Positions 11,469-25,287 of a stretch of DNA of 64,000 nt are shown piece by piece. Below the pieces are notes generated by a model. It had not been told where the DNA came from and made no database searches. It was given only the letters and a program-made list of their open reading frames with translations. The translations under genes and the position numbers were made by a program. Within the stretch, counting starts at the first letter, position 1, and each line of letters begins with the position of its first letter. This DNA is from Manihot esculenta (Eukaryota; Streptophyta; Magnoliopsida; Malpighiales; Euphorbiaceae): NCBI RefSeq assembly GCF_001659605.2, contig NC_035174.2, positions 5,396,389-5,460,388 on the forward strand, in the 5' to 3' direction.

Positions 11469-14400
11469 ATGGCTGGTTTAAAAGACGACCCAGTTCTTGG
11501 AACTAAAGATATAATAGAAAAGAGGGAAGGGGCCGAGACTAAGGACGCTGTTATAAGCAAGCAAAGAGAGGAGGAAGGTCAAGGAGACGGGGAAATGGCT
11601 CCTCATACAGGTAATTCCATTCACAGGTCCGGTTCCAGACCCCAGCTGGACCTTAGCAAGGCTGCTATTCAGGGGAATTCTGAGGAAAGGGATCCCACAA
11701 TTCTGTTGCCTAATCAATCTGATGATATATCCCATTTAGCTCTTGATATTGGAGGTACAATGTAATTCTGCTTTGTGACTGCTCTTTTTGTTCTGTTATT
11801 TGGTTTTTGGTGATTAGTGCATTCTCTTTTTCCAGGAGACGGTTTTTTTTTTGGGAGTTCAAGTGGTCCTTTATTATTATTTTATTTTGATAATGTTCTT
11901 GGCTCTTTGGGAGGAATAACATGGGAAGAAATCCTGGATTTTGATCTACTTCCACTTATGTCTATATCTTTTCCCCTGCATTCTGTCTCTTATCCATCTA
12001 GTTACTTTATTTAACATACTGTCTTCTCAGGCCTGTTTTTCACTGTCACTTTTCCAGTAGCTAGGCTTCTGTGATGATTTTATTGCTTGACTCAGTAATG
12101 GAGTTGTCAATTTCAGATTTCAAAGGGGTATAGTTAATGTGATATTAATCATATTATACATGGAGAGACGTCCTTTCCTTCTTTCCTTCTTTAATCCACT
12201 TATTTCTTTGGAAAGTTTCTAGTTTGAAAGCTAAATTTTACAAGCTATTAACCCTGATCGTGAGAACTAAGAAGTACATACAGAATCTCTTTTGCATAGT
12301 TTTTATGATTATATTCTTTCTGAGTGAAGAGTTAGTTTGCCACTTGTAGTTTTGATAGGTAATAGATTGCCTTCCTATTGTCTTTAAACTTTTTTTCCTT
12401 TACTTTTTCAGTTTAAACAGGGAAATGATTTGTAAAGTTGAATCTTTAATTTACGTAAAGTTTTTGGTAGCCATTTGTCGTTTGTTGAAAGTTAAGATTA
12501 TCTGATGGCAGGATCTTTAATCAAGTTGGTGTACTTCTCAAGACATGAAGATCGATCAATAAATGATAAAAGGAAGAAGATGGTTAAGGAGAGATTAGGA
12601 ATTTCTAACGGTAATAGGAGAAGTTACCCCATTCTTGGTGGAAGGCTTCATTTTGTGAAGTTTGAGACAAGAAAGATTAATGATTGCTTAGACTTTATTT
12701 CTTCCAAGCAGCTTCACCTTGGTGGTATGCATAGTAAAGTTCATTTTCATCTTTTTTTGAACTCATTTTCTTCTGTCATTACTAATACTGTGAATTTATT
12801 TGTTACAGTCACCAATTCCATTCTCATTCCTTTCTTTTATTTTTCTCTTGAAAATTCTATTTTTTTTTTTTGTTGGTTGATAGGAGTTGACTCACACAGA
12901 TGGCTTTCTGAGACCCCAGCCAATTGCAATGCTGTAATTAAGGTAACTATCTCTCTGTCTGACATAGATAATGCATACTTAGCATTACTTGTCATTTAAA
13001 TCACCTCTCTTTTTGGAGCTAATTATTCATACTGTATAAAAAGAAGACAATATCACAAAAGAAAGGAAAATTAGAACAAAAGTTTCATTTTTGTTAGAGC
13101 ATAGTTAAATATACTCTCTGCAATTTCTTTGTATCGACCATAAAGCATGTGGGAGAATCTGTTGCCAAAGAATATAGTGGCATTTTTTATTATTCTAGTG
13201 ATGCATTTGTAAACTTGTTCTGTGTTAAGCCTATGCCCTGTACCCCATTATTGGCCCATTAGACGTCCTCCTCAAATTCTGGAAACAAAAGAAGGGTTTC
13301 AGAAATGAACTGAAAACACTGTGAATGAAAGGAAGAGATGTACTTGTGCAGCCATAACTGGATGGGTCAAAGAAATGCCAGAAAATTAGACAGCAAAGTA
13401 GCTCAGGTTTCGTCTGTGATTGGATTATAATGGGCAGCAGTACTTTCCATGCCTGCAAATCTCAATCATTCAATGGCATGGTGACTTTTCATGTGGTTAT
13501 ATCCATTCCACATTGCCTCAACTAGAATTTTTTGAAAGGTGCTTTGCACTATATGCTGGCATTTCTTGGGGCCTGATGATTTTATAATTTATTTGTCTTC
13601 AAAAGCATTATATATGAGGTAGCTATACATGAATAATTTGATTCAGATTCTTCCTGTACATAGTTGTCATTTTCCCAATGCCGGGGCAATTATGAATTCC
13701 TTGCTTTTGAGTTAAGACATATTTCCATATTTGACCCAAATTGTATTGTTTTGCTCTGAATTCTGATGCAATTTGTATTAACAAATTGATCTATGGGAAG
13801 GCCACAGGTGGTGGGGCATACAAGTTTGCAGACCTTTTCAAAGAAAGGCTTGGGGTTAGTCTTGACAAAGAGGACGAGATGGACTGTCTTGTGGCAGGGG
13901 CAAATTTTTTACTCAAGGTGAAACCTAATACAAAATTGATATTTATTTGATTTTTATTACTTTAAGTTGTTCTTTTTTGAATATGGAATTGTTGCTAATA
14001 AATAATATTGATGAAGGTTTATATTCTTTTTATCAATTCTTCAACCTATTTGTTTGAACCCATTGGTTATTCTGGTTTGAACTTGGTTTTTAATTTTTGT
14101 TATCCGGTAAATTGGATTATGTTGTCATTGGCAAGACAAAAAGTTACAGTCCAGCCCTTGTTCTTTTCCTCATCCACCCTGTTCATGTGAATCTAGTTCA
14201 AGTACCATTGTGCTTCACTTTTCCTCCTAGCTATTATATACTGGTCTGATTACAGTGTGTTTATGTAATGCTGGATAGTGGTTGGAACAATGATGATGTT
14301 CACCTTTTTTTGTAAATGGAGTATTTCTTATTTCTTTTTCTTTTTCTGAAGCATAATTTGAATTTGTTACCTTAATCCTGGGATTTTTTTTAAAATAATT

Positions 14401-17400
14401 AATTGACTAGCCATGCATACATGTATTAAAGTTTGTTATTGTAGGTCTTCTGTTCTTAACCTCAGTTTTTCATGTTCCTACCTTAACCAAATTTTTGTGT
14501 AGGCAATACGCCATGAAGCTTTCACACACATGGAGGGTCAGAAAGAGTTTGTGCAGATCGACCAAAATGATCTGTTCCCTTATCTTCTTGTTAACATTGG
14601 ATCAGGTGTTAGTATGATCAAGGTACATTTTTCTTGTTCTCAGTTTGTTTGTTGCTCAGTACTTGAGCTTGAGTATGGTAAAAACTCTTGAGGCATGATT
14701 ATTCTTTCATATGGTATAGGTTGATGGAGATGGGAAGTTTGAACGGGTTAGCGGGACAAATGTTGGTGGTGGCACTTACTGGGGCTTGGGAAGGTTGTTA
14801 ACTAAATGCAAGAGGTGACATTCTTATCATTTCTACGTCATTCTTATATTTACTCTGCTCAGAAATTTTACTACTGTTTATCTTTGTTCATGGTCATTTC
14901 AGTTTTGACGAGTTGCTAGAATTGAGTCAAAGGGGAGATAATAGGACTATTGACATGCTTGTGGGTGATATTTATGGTGGCATGGATTATAGTAAGGTAT
15001 GCCAAGTTTAAAATTTGATCCTTTATTAAAGTGACAGTAAAAGACAGTTTAACTGCAAGATGCATTGGTACTGTAAGTTATTGTCAAGACTTATTTTGAA
15101 ATTATGTTAGCTTGTTTTTTCTCTATACATTATTGTAACAGCCTATCCCTAATAAATCATCATAAATTGTTCTCTTGGCATCAACCACTGCTTTTATTGC
15201 CAAGACTTATCTTGAAAATATGTTTGATTTTTACTTCCTCAATATATTATTGTAACACCCTGTCTCCTAAATAAATCATCATAGATTGGTCTTTCGGCAT
15301 CAACCATTGCTTCTAGTTTTGGCAAGGCTATTTCTGAAAAGAAGGAACTTGAAGACTATAGACCAGAAGATATTTCCCTATCGCTCTTGCGAATGATTTC
15401 ATATAACATTGGGCAGGTGTGTTGGCCAAAAGATTTTATTTCACAAAATTTTCCATATAAGTAACAAGGATTTCATGGTATCATGTGATATATCTAGTTT
15501 TCTAGATTTTGGATCATCTTCTAATCATTTGTCTATATTCCTTCCAACATGTTAGTGATGATGCTGTAACATTTTAACGTTTGATACAAGTAAAAAATTT
15601 ATGAAGTGATTGACACGTGGATCAGTTTCTGCAATGAAGACCAGCCTTTAGTTGTTCAAAAGAAAACCGGCAAGTCCTTTGGGGGAGAAGTGTTAATTTT
15701 TCTCGCTTGATTTTAGTGCATGGAAGCGGTCAATTGTCATTGAAATGAATCATTGTGTGAATGCTGAATTCTATTCCCCCCAAGAAATTTTATATTAGCA
15801 TAAAATTTACTGTTATGGTTGGAGCTCTTATAAAAGTTCAGCATCATCTCATGGCCATCTATGTATGATTTTGAGCACACTTGTATTTGCAATTCACATG
15901 TTTATTAACTAGTGATTAGTGAACTTATTTACAATATCATGTGGAAACTAGAAGGGAAATGTTTTATTCTCATTAGAGATGAACTCTCATTTATGATTTC
16001 TGAGAGCTGTTTTGAGATGTCAGGGGTCTTATCATACTTATTATTTTTAAGTAGTTGACAGATTCTCTGGCATGATCATGCCAGATAAGCAGTCCTGTAA
16101 TTTGTATGATGTATTGGTGTCTGTATTGGCTGTTCCACTCTGCAGATTGCATACTTGAATGCACTTAGATTTGGGCTAAAGCGAATCTTCTTTGGAGGTT
16201 TCTTTATACGGGGTCATGCTTATACCATGGACACAATCTCCTTTGCAGTTCATTTCTGGTAAATACTAATTTTTTCAAGTATTAAATCTTTTTATTTTAT
16301 AATTGAGATAAGGCAGATAGATTTCATGTTGTTCCATTTTCTTCTGCCTGAAGGAGGAAATCAGTTTATGTCTATCATTACAATTATCTAAAGAGATATT
16401 AAATTTTTATATTCATTGCATAGGTCAAAAGGAGAGGCGCAAGCAATGTTTCTTCGGCATGAAGGCTTTTTGGGTGCTTTAGGTGCATTTATGAGCTATG
16501 AAAAGCATGGTCTTGATGATTTGATGGTTCATCAGTTAGTTGAACGGTTTCCAATGGGTGCACCATATACTGGTGGAAAGATTCATGGGCCTCCACTCGG
16601 AGACTTGAACGAGAAGGCAAGTTCTGTTGGGTCTGGAAAAACATGGCCTGGACTGCCAACTCCCTTCTAACCAATTGATCTTGGTTAGAAGGAAACTTTA
16701 AATCTGGAAAATTTTATTCCAAACTGAAAAGCTAATATTAAAAATTTGGTTAATCAAATCAGTTGGTTGGGTTATATTTTTTGTTTTACAGAAATGGTGA
16801 GTGACCAAACTGAATCAAATTGTATAAACATATATTTTTTGAAAATTTATTATATTAATATTCGATTTACAATTTTATCCAATATATGTATAATATTCTT
16901 GTAACATTTTTCTTTCTCATATATATATGGTAGTAATGGAAGGATTGTAGAATATGAATTTATGCTAAAAAAACCATTACTGAGGTTCTTTTTTTGTTGA
17001 AAAGTTGGATACTATTGGCATAAGCATTGTCCACGCTAGTTTTTAACTCAAACCAAGTTTAGATAAAATTGTTTAAGAGTGATGAAGAGAACTTGGGTCT
17101 GGTAAAGCGTTTTGTTGTATGATGGAAATGAGAATCTAATTCAGCTACACAGTAACCATATATTCTTTGTACAATGTGTACTTCATGGTTCTCTTGCCCC
17201 TGAATTTCTAAATGGGATAGATAGACATATTATGGCTCTACAATTTGTGGTACCTTCTATCATTCTGATTGGCTCAAAAGGAAGTTGGCAAAGTAACTCC
17301 ACTACAGTGATTCTTTGGTGTCATATATTCTTTTATTCTAGATATTTTAGATATCAAGAAGAAATAGATTCTTAATAAAGCATGTCTGTATGGTCAAAGA

Positions 17401-20400
17401 GAAAGGGAACTGAAATAACAGCGCCTATAGCTATGGATCCGCACATTCTTTCTTAAATATTTTAATTCATGGTTTCTGTTTTCCTATTGGAACCCATAAG
17501 CAAGTTGCCATCGATTCACATGCAGATTTCATGGATGGAAAAGTTTGTGCTGAAGGGAACTGAAATTACAGCGCCTGTACCTATGGATCCACCTGGAACC
17601 ACTGGACTTGGTGGCTTTGAGGTTCCTTCATCCAAAGGTGGAACTCTGCGTTCTGATGCAAGTGCATTAAATGTTGGTGTTCTCCATCTTGTGCCCACTT
17701 TGGAGGTGTTTCCTCTGTTGGCAGACCCAAAAATGTATGCATAACTTCATGTTGATTTTCTTACTAAATTTTTTAGATTATTTTGTGCATTAATCCATCT
17801 ATCTTGATCACGATATTACTGAAAATAAAAAATTTTCTGACCCTGATCATGGCATTCAATAGTATCCCATTAACATGTAGCTGCCAACATTTTGGGTAGC
17901 AAAAGTATATATAGAAAAGTTGGGCATTATTTGCTCTGCTGTTTTGGTGCCATTTTTGTCAAATAGATGTTACTTGAATCTGCAAATATTGTTGAATATT
18001 AGTATATGGTGTAATTTATCTTAACAATCATCTACCTTTCTTACTTATCTAACTTGGTAAGAGTGTGCTGACTTGTATGCCAACAGGTACGAGCCAAACA
18101 CTATTGACCTCTCAGATCACAATGAGTTAGAGTGAGTACATCCTTGAAATTTCCTCCATATTGAATAAATCCTGTAATAAATAATTAGTAAACTAGTTAA
18201 TATCTATTTTTACTGTTTGTAATTTGAAGGTCTTATCTTATTTCTGTATGCTAACATAGGTACTGGTTCACTGTGCTTTCTGGGCATTTGCCAGATCTTG
18301 TTGACAAGGTACAATGTCAATAATCAGTAAATATATGGAGTGGGAACATTGTTACTGTCAATTTGTCATTTTAAGAACATGTGAAAGTTTGGTAGGCAGT
18401 GGCAAGTGAAGGTGGAACTGACGATGCCAAAAGAAGGGGCGATGCTTTTGCTCGTGCTTTTTCTGCTCACTTGGCAAGGTAATCCTACCATCTGGTATAT
18501 TCAGTTGAACATTTCCTATGTTGGCTGTACCTCTTAAGAAACTGGTTAGATGAGGACAGTTTTGAATATCAGATTTTTCTTAAATAAACTATTATGCATC
18601 TTTTGTGGGTTGATACTGATATGATGCTGAAAATTAGAGTACAAATCTTCATCAATTCATCATTAAAATTTGGAAACGTGAGTGATCATTATGGGTTTCA
18701 TTGCTGTTTGGATCCAGTTCTTGTAGGTGTTAAATTTTTTAAATTAGACATGCCATTGCTTCCCATTGGTTCCATTGCATCCGTTTTTCTTATTGCCAAT
18801 TTCCAACCACAAAATAGGTTGATGGAGGAGCCTGCTGCATATGGGAAGTTAGGCTTGGCCAACCTTTTGGAACTAAGAGAAGAGTGCTTGAGAGAGTTCC
18901 ACTTTGTGGATGCATATAGAAGCATAAAACAGAGGTAATTACAGATTTTCACTAATCAAGTTTTAACTGATTTCTTTTGTGTGCTCATTTGCATTCACTT
19001 ACAACTTTTAGTTGATAATGGTCTATGTACGGTAATGGTGTGTCTAAGCATGAAAAGTTATACACCTCTCAATCTTGAAACTACGTTAAAGATGCATGCA
19101 GGTGAGCACAGTCGCTTGAACCTTAGTGCTGGATAAATTCCTCATGTCATTGATAAGTCAGGGTTGTCAATTGGCGTGCATGACACAAAAATGAGGCTTC
19201 CCTTGCTTTATTATATGACTAAGTGAATAGTGTACTAAAAGGAGCTCTACAGATGCACACAAACTTTGCCACATTATTTTCTTATGGTCCTTTGTATATT
19301 TTCAATTTTGGATGATAGGGAAAATGAGGCATCACTTGCTGTATTGCCCGACTTGTTGATGGAGCTTGATAGTATGACAGAGGTATGCACTTGATGTTAC
19401 CTTTCCTTCTTTACCCTTGCTCGTGTGGAATGGTGATTGGTTTCAATAGCACCGATGAGATATCTTGTAACCATAAACTGTCTAAAATTTTTGGTCGATA
19501 ACGTGCATTTAGAAAATGAATCATATAAGGATTAATTTAATATATAAAACAATAATATACCTGAACAGGAGAGGCTTTGAGTCATCGCTCTATCATAACT
19601 TGGTACTTCTTCGGGAAACTGTGTTGATAACCTGAAGACCTATTTATTTTTGTAGGAGATGAGATTGCTCACCTTAATTGAGGGGGTTCTAGCAGCAAAC
19701 ATATTTGACTGGGGTTCTAGTGCTTGTGTGGATCTTTATCACAAAGGAACAATTATTGAAATTTACAGAATGAGTCGCAACAAAATGCAAAGACCTTGGC
19801 AGGTGCTTGAATAAAAGATAATACATATTTTATGTGGAGAATCTCTTGACTGCATCATCAGTGGTATAAATTATGTCTGACTTGTCATTCAGGTGGATGA
19901 TTTTGATGTTTTCAAAGAGAGAATGCTGGATAACCCACACAAGAGAGCTTTACTGTTTGTGGACAACTCAGGTGCTGACATTGTTCTAGGGATGCTTCCC
20001 CTAGCACGAGAACTCCTTCGACGTGGAACTGAGGTGAGTTTACATCTCCGTACTGCTAGTGAAAGGCTTTTAAATTATTGACCCAGCCAATTATCATTTA
20101 GGATTTTCCTGCTCAATTTGTCTATTCTAATAATGATTTAGTTTAAGCGCGACTTTCATTGTGTGTGAGAACTTTCTCAAATTGTTACAATGTAACAACA
20201 TTTAGTTGTAATTGCAGGTCGTTTTGGTAGCAAACTCCCTTCCAGCACTAAATGATGTGACTGCTATGGAGCTCCCTGATATTGTCGCTGAAGCTGCTAA
20301 GGTTTGTCCATATGCATGATGGTTTGGTACTTTGCACCTTGATCAAAATGTGTTTGTTTTAAATCACCTTAATCTCCTTTGGCATAATTTGGTCACATGC

Positions 20401-21736
20401 AAGCTGACTTGGTACTTTTTACCTCAATCTTAAATGTGATTACTTTGATCAGACATGAATTGAGCATTGATTTCTTGTGACAAATATAGGGAACTATGAA
20501 ACTATAATCATCTTCTCAGACTTCAAGAACTTAATGCTTGTGGTGCCACTGTACATAGAATTGTTCTTGATATTAATGCAATAAACAGAAGTAATAAAAC
20601 TGATTCTTGTAGTCCACAGCATTGTGATGTTCTTCGCAGAGCTGCTGAAGCAGGAGGCCTGCTGGTGGATGCAATGATCAACACTTTAGATGGCTCTAAG
20701 GAGAATTCCTCATCAGTTCCCTTGATGGTTGTTGAGAATGGGTGTGGGAGTCCATGCATAGATTTGAGACAGGTCAGCTCTGAGCTTGCTGCTGCTGCAA
20801 AGGATGCTGATTTGGTATAATGCTGTTTCCTATTTTCTATTTCCTTGTTAAGCATTGACTTCACATATTTTTCATTCCAGTATGATTCTTGTTCTCTTAC
20901 TTCCTAGTGGTTTTGGCTTTACCCCTCTGTTTGAACATATACTTCAGTAGAAACTAATAGGGCAAGTTCTGTAACTACACTCACATCTTGAAATTTGTGA
21001 TGTTCAGATTGTCTTGGAGGGGATGGGCAGAGCTCTCCATACCAACTTCAATGCTAGGTTTAAATGTGATGTGCTGAAGGTAATATTATGGCTTCATTTG
21101 TTTTGCAAAAAATAATTTGTATTTAGAAAATATTTTCCTAAAAAATAACTTATTTATCATTGTGTTGAAATATTAAAAATAAAAAAATGTTAATGAATTT
21201 ATGTATAGAAAGCTTAGTATTTTCTACTAAGATATAAAGTCCAGAAGTCTATTTTCAAAAGATGGTCATTTTCCTTAAAAATAATTGAACTTTCCTTTTC
21301 ACCACCTGGAAAATATTTTCTATTCTCTGATTTTCTTGAATGCCCAAATGTTAGAGAATGTAGAAATGTTTTCTGAAAAATATTTTCTGTGAAATAAACG
21401 AGACTGTGTTTCTTTTTTCCCCTAGTTGAAAGGTCTAGCAATGTGGAAGTTGAATAACAGCACCCCTGTTTTGTCATGATCCATGAATGCATTAGTTTTT
21501 CATAATGGGGCTGGCAATTAAACTTCGTTCTTATAGTTAGATTCTAGACATAATAGTTGGCAATGTTTAGTGTGTCTGACAAGTACAAGTCCATTATGAG
21601 TGTGTCAGTGAAACTCACAACATAACAAGTGTTCTTTCTCTTGCAGCTGGCAATGGTGAAGAATCAGAGATTGGCAGAAAAATTGATTAAAGGAAACATA
21701 TATGACTGTGTCTGCAGATATGAACCAGCTAGTTGA
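11469..21736 (+). CDS. PANK2: Pantothenate kinase 2 fused to a DUF89 phosphatase
   Basis: This enzyme phosphorylates pantothenate, the first step of coenzyme A synthesis. Its C-terminal DUF89 domain belongs to the metal-dependent 4'-phosphopantetheine phosphatase family. I assemble 22 exons with consistent phases: 11469-11754, 12512-12724, 12884-12942, 13801-13917, 14503-14622, 14720-14814, 14903-14996, 15285-15416, 16146-16258, 16424-16616, 17526-17734, 18087-18131, 18260-18308, 18396-18478, 18818-18934, 19319-19382, 19656-19802, 19893-20033, 20218-20301, 20620-20814, 21008-21079, 21647-21736. They give 905 residues, close to the Arabidopsis protein. A variable tail (1-90) precedes the kinase domain (about 91-470: [45 protein letters not shown]). 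The DUF89 domain (about 580-900) keeps D736, N737 and D741 (VDNSGAD), [10 protein letters not shown] (826-835) and [11 protein letters not shown]. Intron 10 has a GC donor. No lesion is seen. Confidence 0.95.
15081..15326 (+). repeat. Tandem duplication in PANK2 intron 7 with a relic of the exon 8 start
   Basis: Unit 1 (15081-15196) and unit 2 (15197 to about 15314) are diverged tandem copies about 116-118 bases long. Each runs from a ttgYcaagacttatYttgaaa block, through ATTATTGTAACA and AATAAATCATCATA, to a version of the start of exon 8 (GGCATCAACCAYTGCTT). Unit 2 holds the working acceptor, CATCATAG. Unit 1 reads CATCATAA, so its acceptor AG is lost. The next part of exon 8 (TTTTGGCAAGGCTATTTCTGAAAA) again resembles the start of the unit, so the duplication began inside exon 8. 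Confidence 0.75.
17396..17444 (+). repeat. Relic of PANK2 exon 11 within intron 10
   Basis: About 45 bases (GGGAACTGAAATAACAGCG, then CCTATAGCTATGGATCC) repeat exon 11 (GGGAACTGAAATTACAGCG, then CCTGTACCTATGGATCC) about 150 bases upstream of it. The flanks match only weakly. It is a partial, worn duplicate of the exon and is not included in the reading frame. Confidence 0.7.
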
Positions 21737-23065
21737 GAACTTCTTTTCAAGTTACAAAGTCATCAGAATCTACATTTTTATATTGTGCTGATAAATCCAT
21801 AGACAACTAATTTCAGGTTAAGTCTTAGCGGTCTTCATAAGAAATCAACAGGGATTACTGTTCATGCAAAAAAAAAAAAAAACTATGACGTGACCTTTAA
21901 AATTGAGATGGAAGGGGCTTTATTTATGGTTTGTTAGATTATGAGCAATGCCGTAAAAAATCAAACTGGTGGTTAGCTATTTGAGTTTTCTATCAATAAA
22001 AATAAAAATTTAACTCAAGTCGGGCTCAATTTTAATTTTTAAGTTTGATTGAAATTCAACTGGTTATGTTTGTTTAATTAAAAAAATTTATTTTTTTTAA
22101 ATTTAAAATTTCCTAAGGTTATACTTCTTTAAATAAATAGTTTCTTTGAAAATAAAGAAATTAATTTTCTCGCTTCGTAGTTTAATTTTTTTATAAAATT
22201 TCAAATATCATATTTATAGTAAAAACAATTATTTAAAAATAAACAAAAGTTTATAGTCTTATACCAAATATTAAATTATAAATTATCCTAAATAATATGC
22301 AAAAATCTATGCAATTACAAAAGCTTAATTTGATGTTATAGTCATTATATGTTTTAACAGTTTGTTTGCCATTATTATTACTATTATTAGTATTATTAAA
22401 AAAGTTATAAATATATTAAAATTAAATCTAATATATTTAAATTATTAAATAATAAAATTATTTATTCTAATAATATTAAAATAATACAGTTTTTAAAACC
22501 GTTGAAAGGCGGTTGTTTTATTATATTTTTACATATAATAAACACATTAATTTATTTACAAGTAAAATAGAAAAATGGACTTCTTTTTAGAAATGTGAAT
22601 TAAAAAATATTTTTTTTGAAAAAAAACGAAAAGAGAAATAAAGGCTATAAGTGAAGCAATCAGTCTGATGATAAATGTATTTAAGTAAATCTGATGTTGT
22701 TTGCTTTCTCTACCCGTGAATGGTTGACATCGATGTTTAATATTTTGACTTTTTTTTATTTTCTTATTTTGGTGATTCTTATTTTATTTTATTATCGTTT
22801 TGTTTATATTGTTTATAATTTTTTATTAAAAATCGTATTGCTAATAATTTTTTATTAAGAGTTGCATGATAATGTATCATCATCGATACTTTTAACATGA
22901 AGCCGATGATCAATTTGGTGTTAAAATTTGATTAGCTCTATTAAAATTTTTTTATGATTATACGAAACTATTATAGGTTAATTATTAATTTATAATCAGT
23001 GGCGATAAATTTTATGTTTGACATTAAATATTGAACTTGGTTCACTAGCTGTCAACTGTCTTTTG
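21737..23065. other. PANK2 3' flank, AT-rich spacer
   Basis: This holds the PANK2 3' UTR and then AT-rich DNA up to the target duplication of element A. No gene, RNA or further element is visible. Confidence 0.6.
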
Positions 23066-23070
23066 TAGTG

Positions 23071-23578
23071 TGATGATCGCTGGATTTCCCTACCCCAATC
23101 CTGGGCCTAGATTACGGCCACGGCCATGAAAGGAAGGCCCGCACGCCTCCTCAAGTGAAACAGGCCCGGATCATCAGACTCCTGAGGCCGGACTCAACCA
23201 GATTCTTCCTCATCAAGATCGGCCCAGCCCGTATAACCTCCCCACGGATTCCTTCTCCTCCTGGGTTCATCGTCCAGCCCAGCTCTCGGCCCAGCCCAGA
23301 ATCCAAAACGAGACTCGTCATACAGCCTGACAGATCCGCTCCAGTGTACGCACGGGGGAGAATCAGAGGCCGTTACGCATGGAGCAGGCGCCTGATACCC
23401 TCGTACGCCCATATCTGTATGGCAGAGACACGTGGTCCAATCATGGGAGAGCCGTTATACGTCACCAACAAGCAGGAAGAAAAGGATAAAAGGGATACCC
23501 CTCTAGAGAGATAGGCCAAGTTTTTCTCCAATACACAAACCCTTGTAAAACCCTATTCTATTGGATCTCAAATTATCA
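23071..23578 (+). repeat. 5' LTR of element A
   Basis: It starts TGATGATCGC and ends ATTATCA, just before a primer-binding site. The matching 3' LTR ends at 62141. The LTR is rich in GGCCCAGCCC-like wording and much more GC-rich than the flanking DNA. The 119-aa frame across it also exists in the 3' LTR copy but resembles nothing and is not called as a gene. Confidence 0.92.
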
Positions 23579-23580
23579 AT

Positions 23581-23598
23581 TGGCGCCGTCTGTGGGAA
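23581..23598 (+). other. Primer-binding site of element A
   Basis: TGGCGCCGTCTGTGGGAA lies two bases after the 5' LTR, where a tRNA 3' end would prime minus-strand DNA. This wording is common in Tat-type gypsy elements. I did not fix the tRNA species. Confidence 0.75.
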
Positions 23599-23659
23599 AC
23601 GACGGAGATCTTTTCATCACCGGAGTTTTCACTCTTAACAAAACCCACTGAGATCCACG

Positions 23660-25287
23660 ATGGCTAATCACCAGGAGAGTAACCTTAACGTCCCAAATGA
23701 CCTAAGCTCTGCCCAAGAGGGGCAACAATTCTCCTTTTCTAGTCCTACGACATTCAACAACCAAACGCCTGTTCCTCTTAATCCCTTGCCAAGTTTGGCA
23801 GGGAATACTCCCACTGTTACCCTGTCTAACCAGGATCTTCAAAACATGGCTTTCCAGTTACAAAATACCGCCCACTGGTTGGGGCAGATAATGCAACAGA
23901 GAGGCCTCAACACCCCAGTAAATACACTCCCGGTTGTAGAGGAACCTCAGACCAATGACCCCCGACCTGTACCTGACCGTCTTCAAACCAGCAGCCGTGA
24001 TACTGGAGAAAGAGGGAGAAGAGCCGGGGAAGAGGAAGAACCGGAGGCCCGAATTCATGCGAGGAGGGCGAGAGAGATAATAGAAAATGAGGAGGTGAAT
24101 AACCATTCAGCCGAAACAACCGGGTGGATGGAAACTGAAGCAGAGGAGGAGGAGTACCACCTGGAGAAAAAACCCAGCCCGGAAGACGAGAAGATAGACC
24201 AAAAGTTGAAGAGATTGAGAGAACAGCTCTTAGCCGAGTTAGGTAAGAAAGACCAAAGCCAAACCTCTCTGCCTACTTCTTCCCCTTTCTCAAAGTGGGT
24301 GCAGCAAGAGACTGTCCCTAAGAAGTTTACGATGCCGTCAATGGCGGCCTATGACGGAGCTGGTAACCCGAGAGAGCACGTCATGAACTATAAGACCTTC
24401 ATGGAGTTGCAAACTCTGTCAGATGCCTTAATGTGTAAAGTGTTCCCAACGACGCTCTCGGGACCAGCGCGGGCGTGGTTCAACAGCCTTGAGGCCGGAA
24501 GTATCAGAAGTTTCGGAGACCTAGCCACTCGCTTCATCAGTCGATTCATAGCCGGGGTGCCAGCAGAAAGGAAGACAAGTTACTTGGAGACAATAAGACA
24601 GAGAGGGGGCGAATCACTCAGAGAGTATGTCGCTCGTTTCAATACGGAGGCCCTGCAGATTCCTGAACTCGATGAAGGAAGGGCGGTAGAAGCCATGCAA
24701 AAGGGAACGACCTCTGCCGAATTCTTCGGTTCCTTAAGCAGGAAGCCTCCGACTTCCCTGGCCGAGCTGATGAAGAGAGCAGAGAAGTATAGAAGGCAGG
24801 ATGACGCCTTAGTAACAAGCCGATTTGCCAAAGGGATGACAGGAAAAGAAAAAGCCTCAGAAGAAAGGAGGCCGGAGAAACATGAAAAGAAACACGGCAA
24901 GAGGCCCGAGCCGTACAAGCAGGCCTGGGAGCGAAGGGATCAAAGGCCTCCCCATCCACGGGTCCATGAGCCAAGATTGCCTCCCCCTTGGGTCCCTGAG
25001 AAGCCGACTCCACTAAATGCATCCAGAGCCGAGGTGCTCATGGCTGTCCAAAATAAGGAGTTCCTCCAGTGGCCCCAACCTATGAAGTCGGAAGCAGACC
25101 AACGGAATCCTGACAAATATTGTCAATATCATCGGACGCATGGCCATGATACCAACAACTGCTTCCAGTTGATAGCAGAGATCGAGAGGTTGATAAAGAG
25201 GGGGCATCTCAAGAACTTCGTGAAGAAATCAGAGGGACAAAGGCCTCAATCCAGTCCGGCGGTTCAGATGCCGAGGAGAACAAGAAC
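23660..25287 (+). pseudogene. Element A gag, cut off by insertion B
   Basis: About 542 residues from the ATG at 23660 survive before insertion B breaks the frame; the 19 codons after that are LTR sequence. A charged, Gln/Pro-rich leader with an acidic coiled stretch (about 110-200) is followed by the retrotransposon gag domain (about 225-370, with AYDGAGNPREHVMNYKTF and ARAWFNSLEAGSI). A zinc knuckle follows near residue 490, CQYHRTHGHDTNNC, of C-x2-H-x4-H-x4-C form, typical of Tat gag. Gag forms the virus-like particle and binds the RNA. Length arithmetic shows gag and pol were one frame before B inserted, if the extra G at the 3' junction is counted. Confidence 0.9.

Noticed and set aside
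23155..23514. A 119-codon ORF in element A's LTR
   Set aside because: It lies wholly in the LTR, varies between the two LTRs, and has no recognisable domain.
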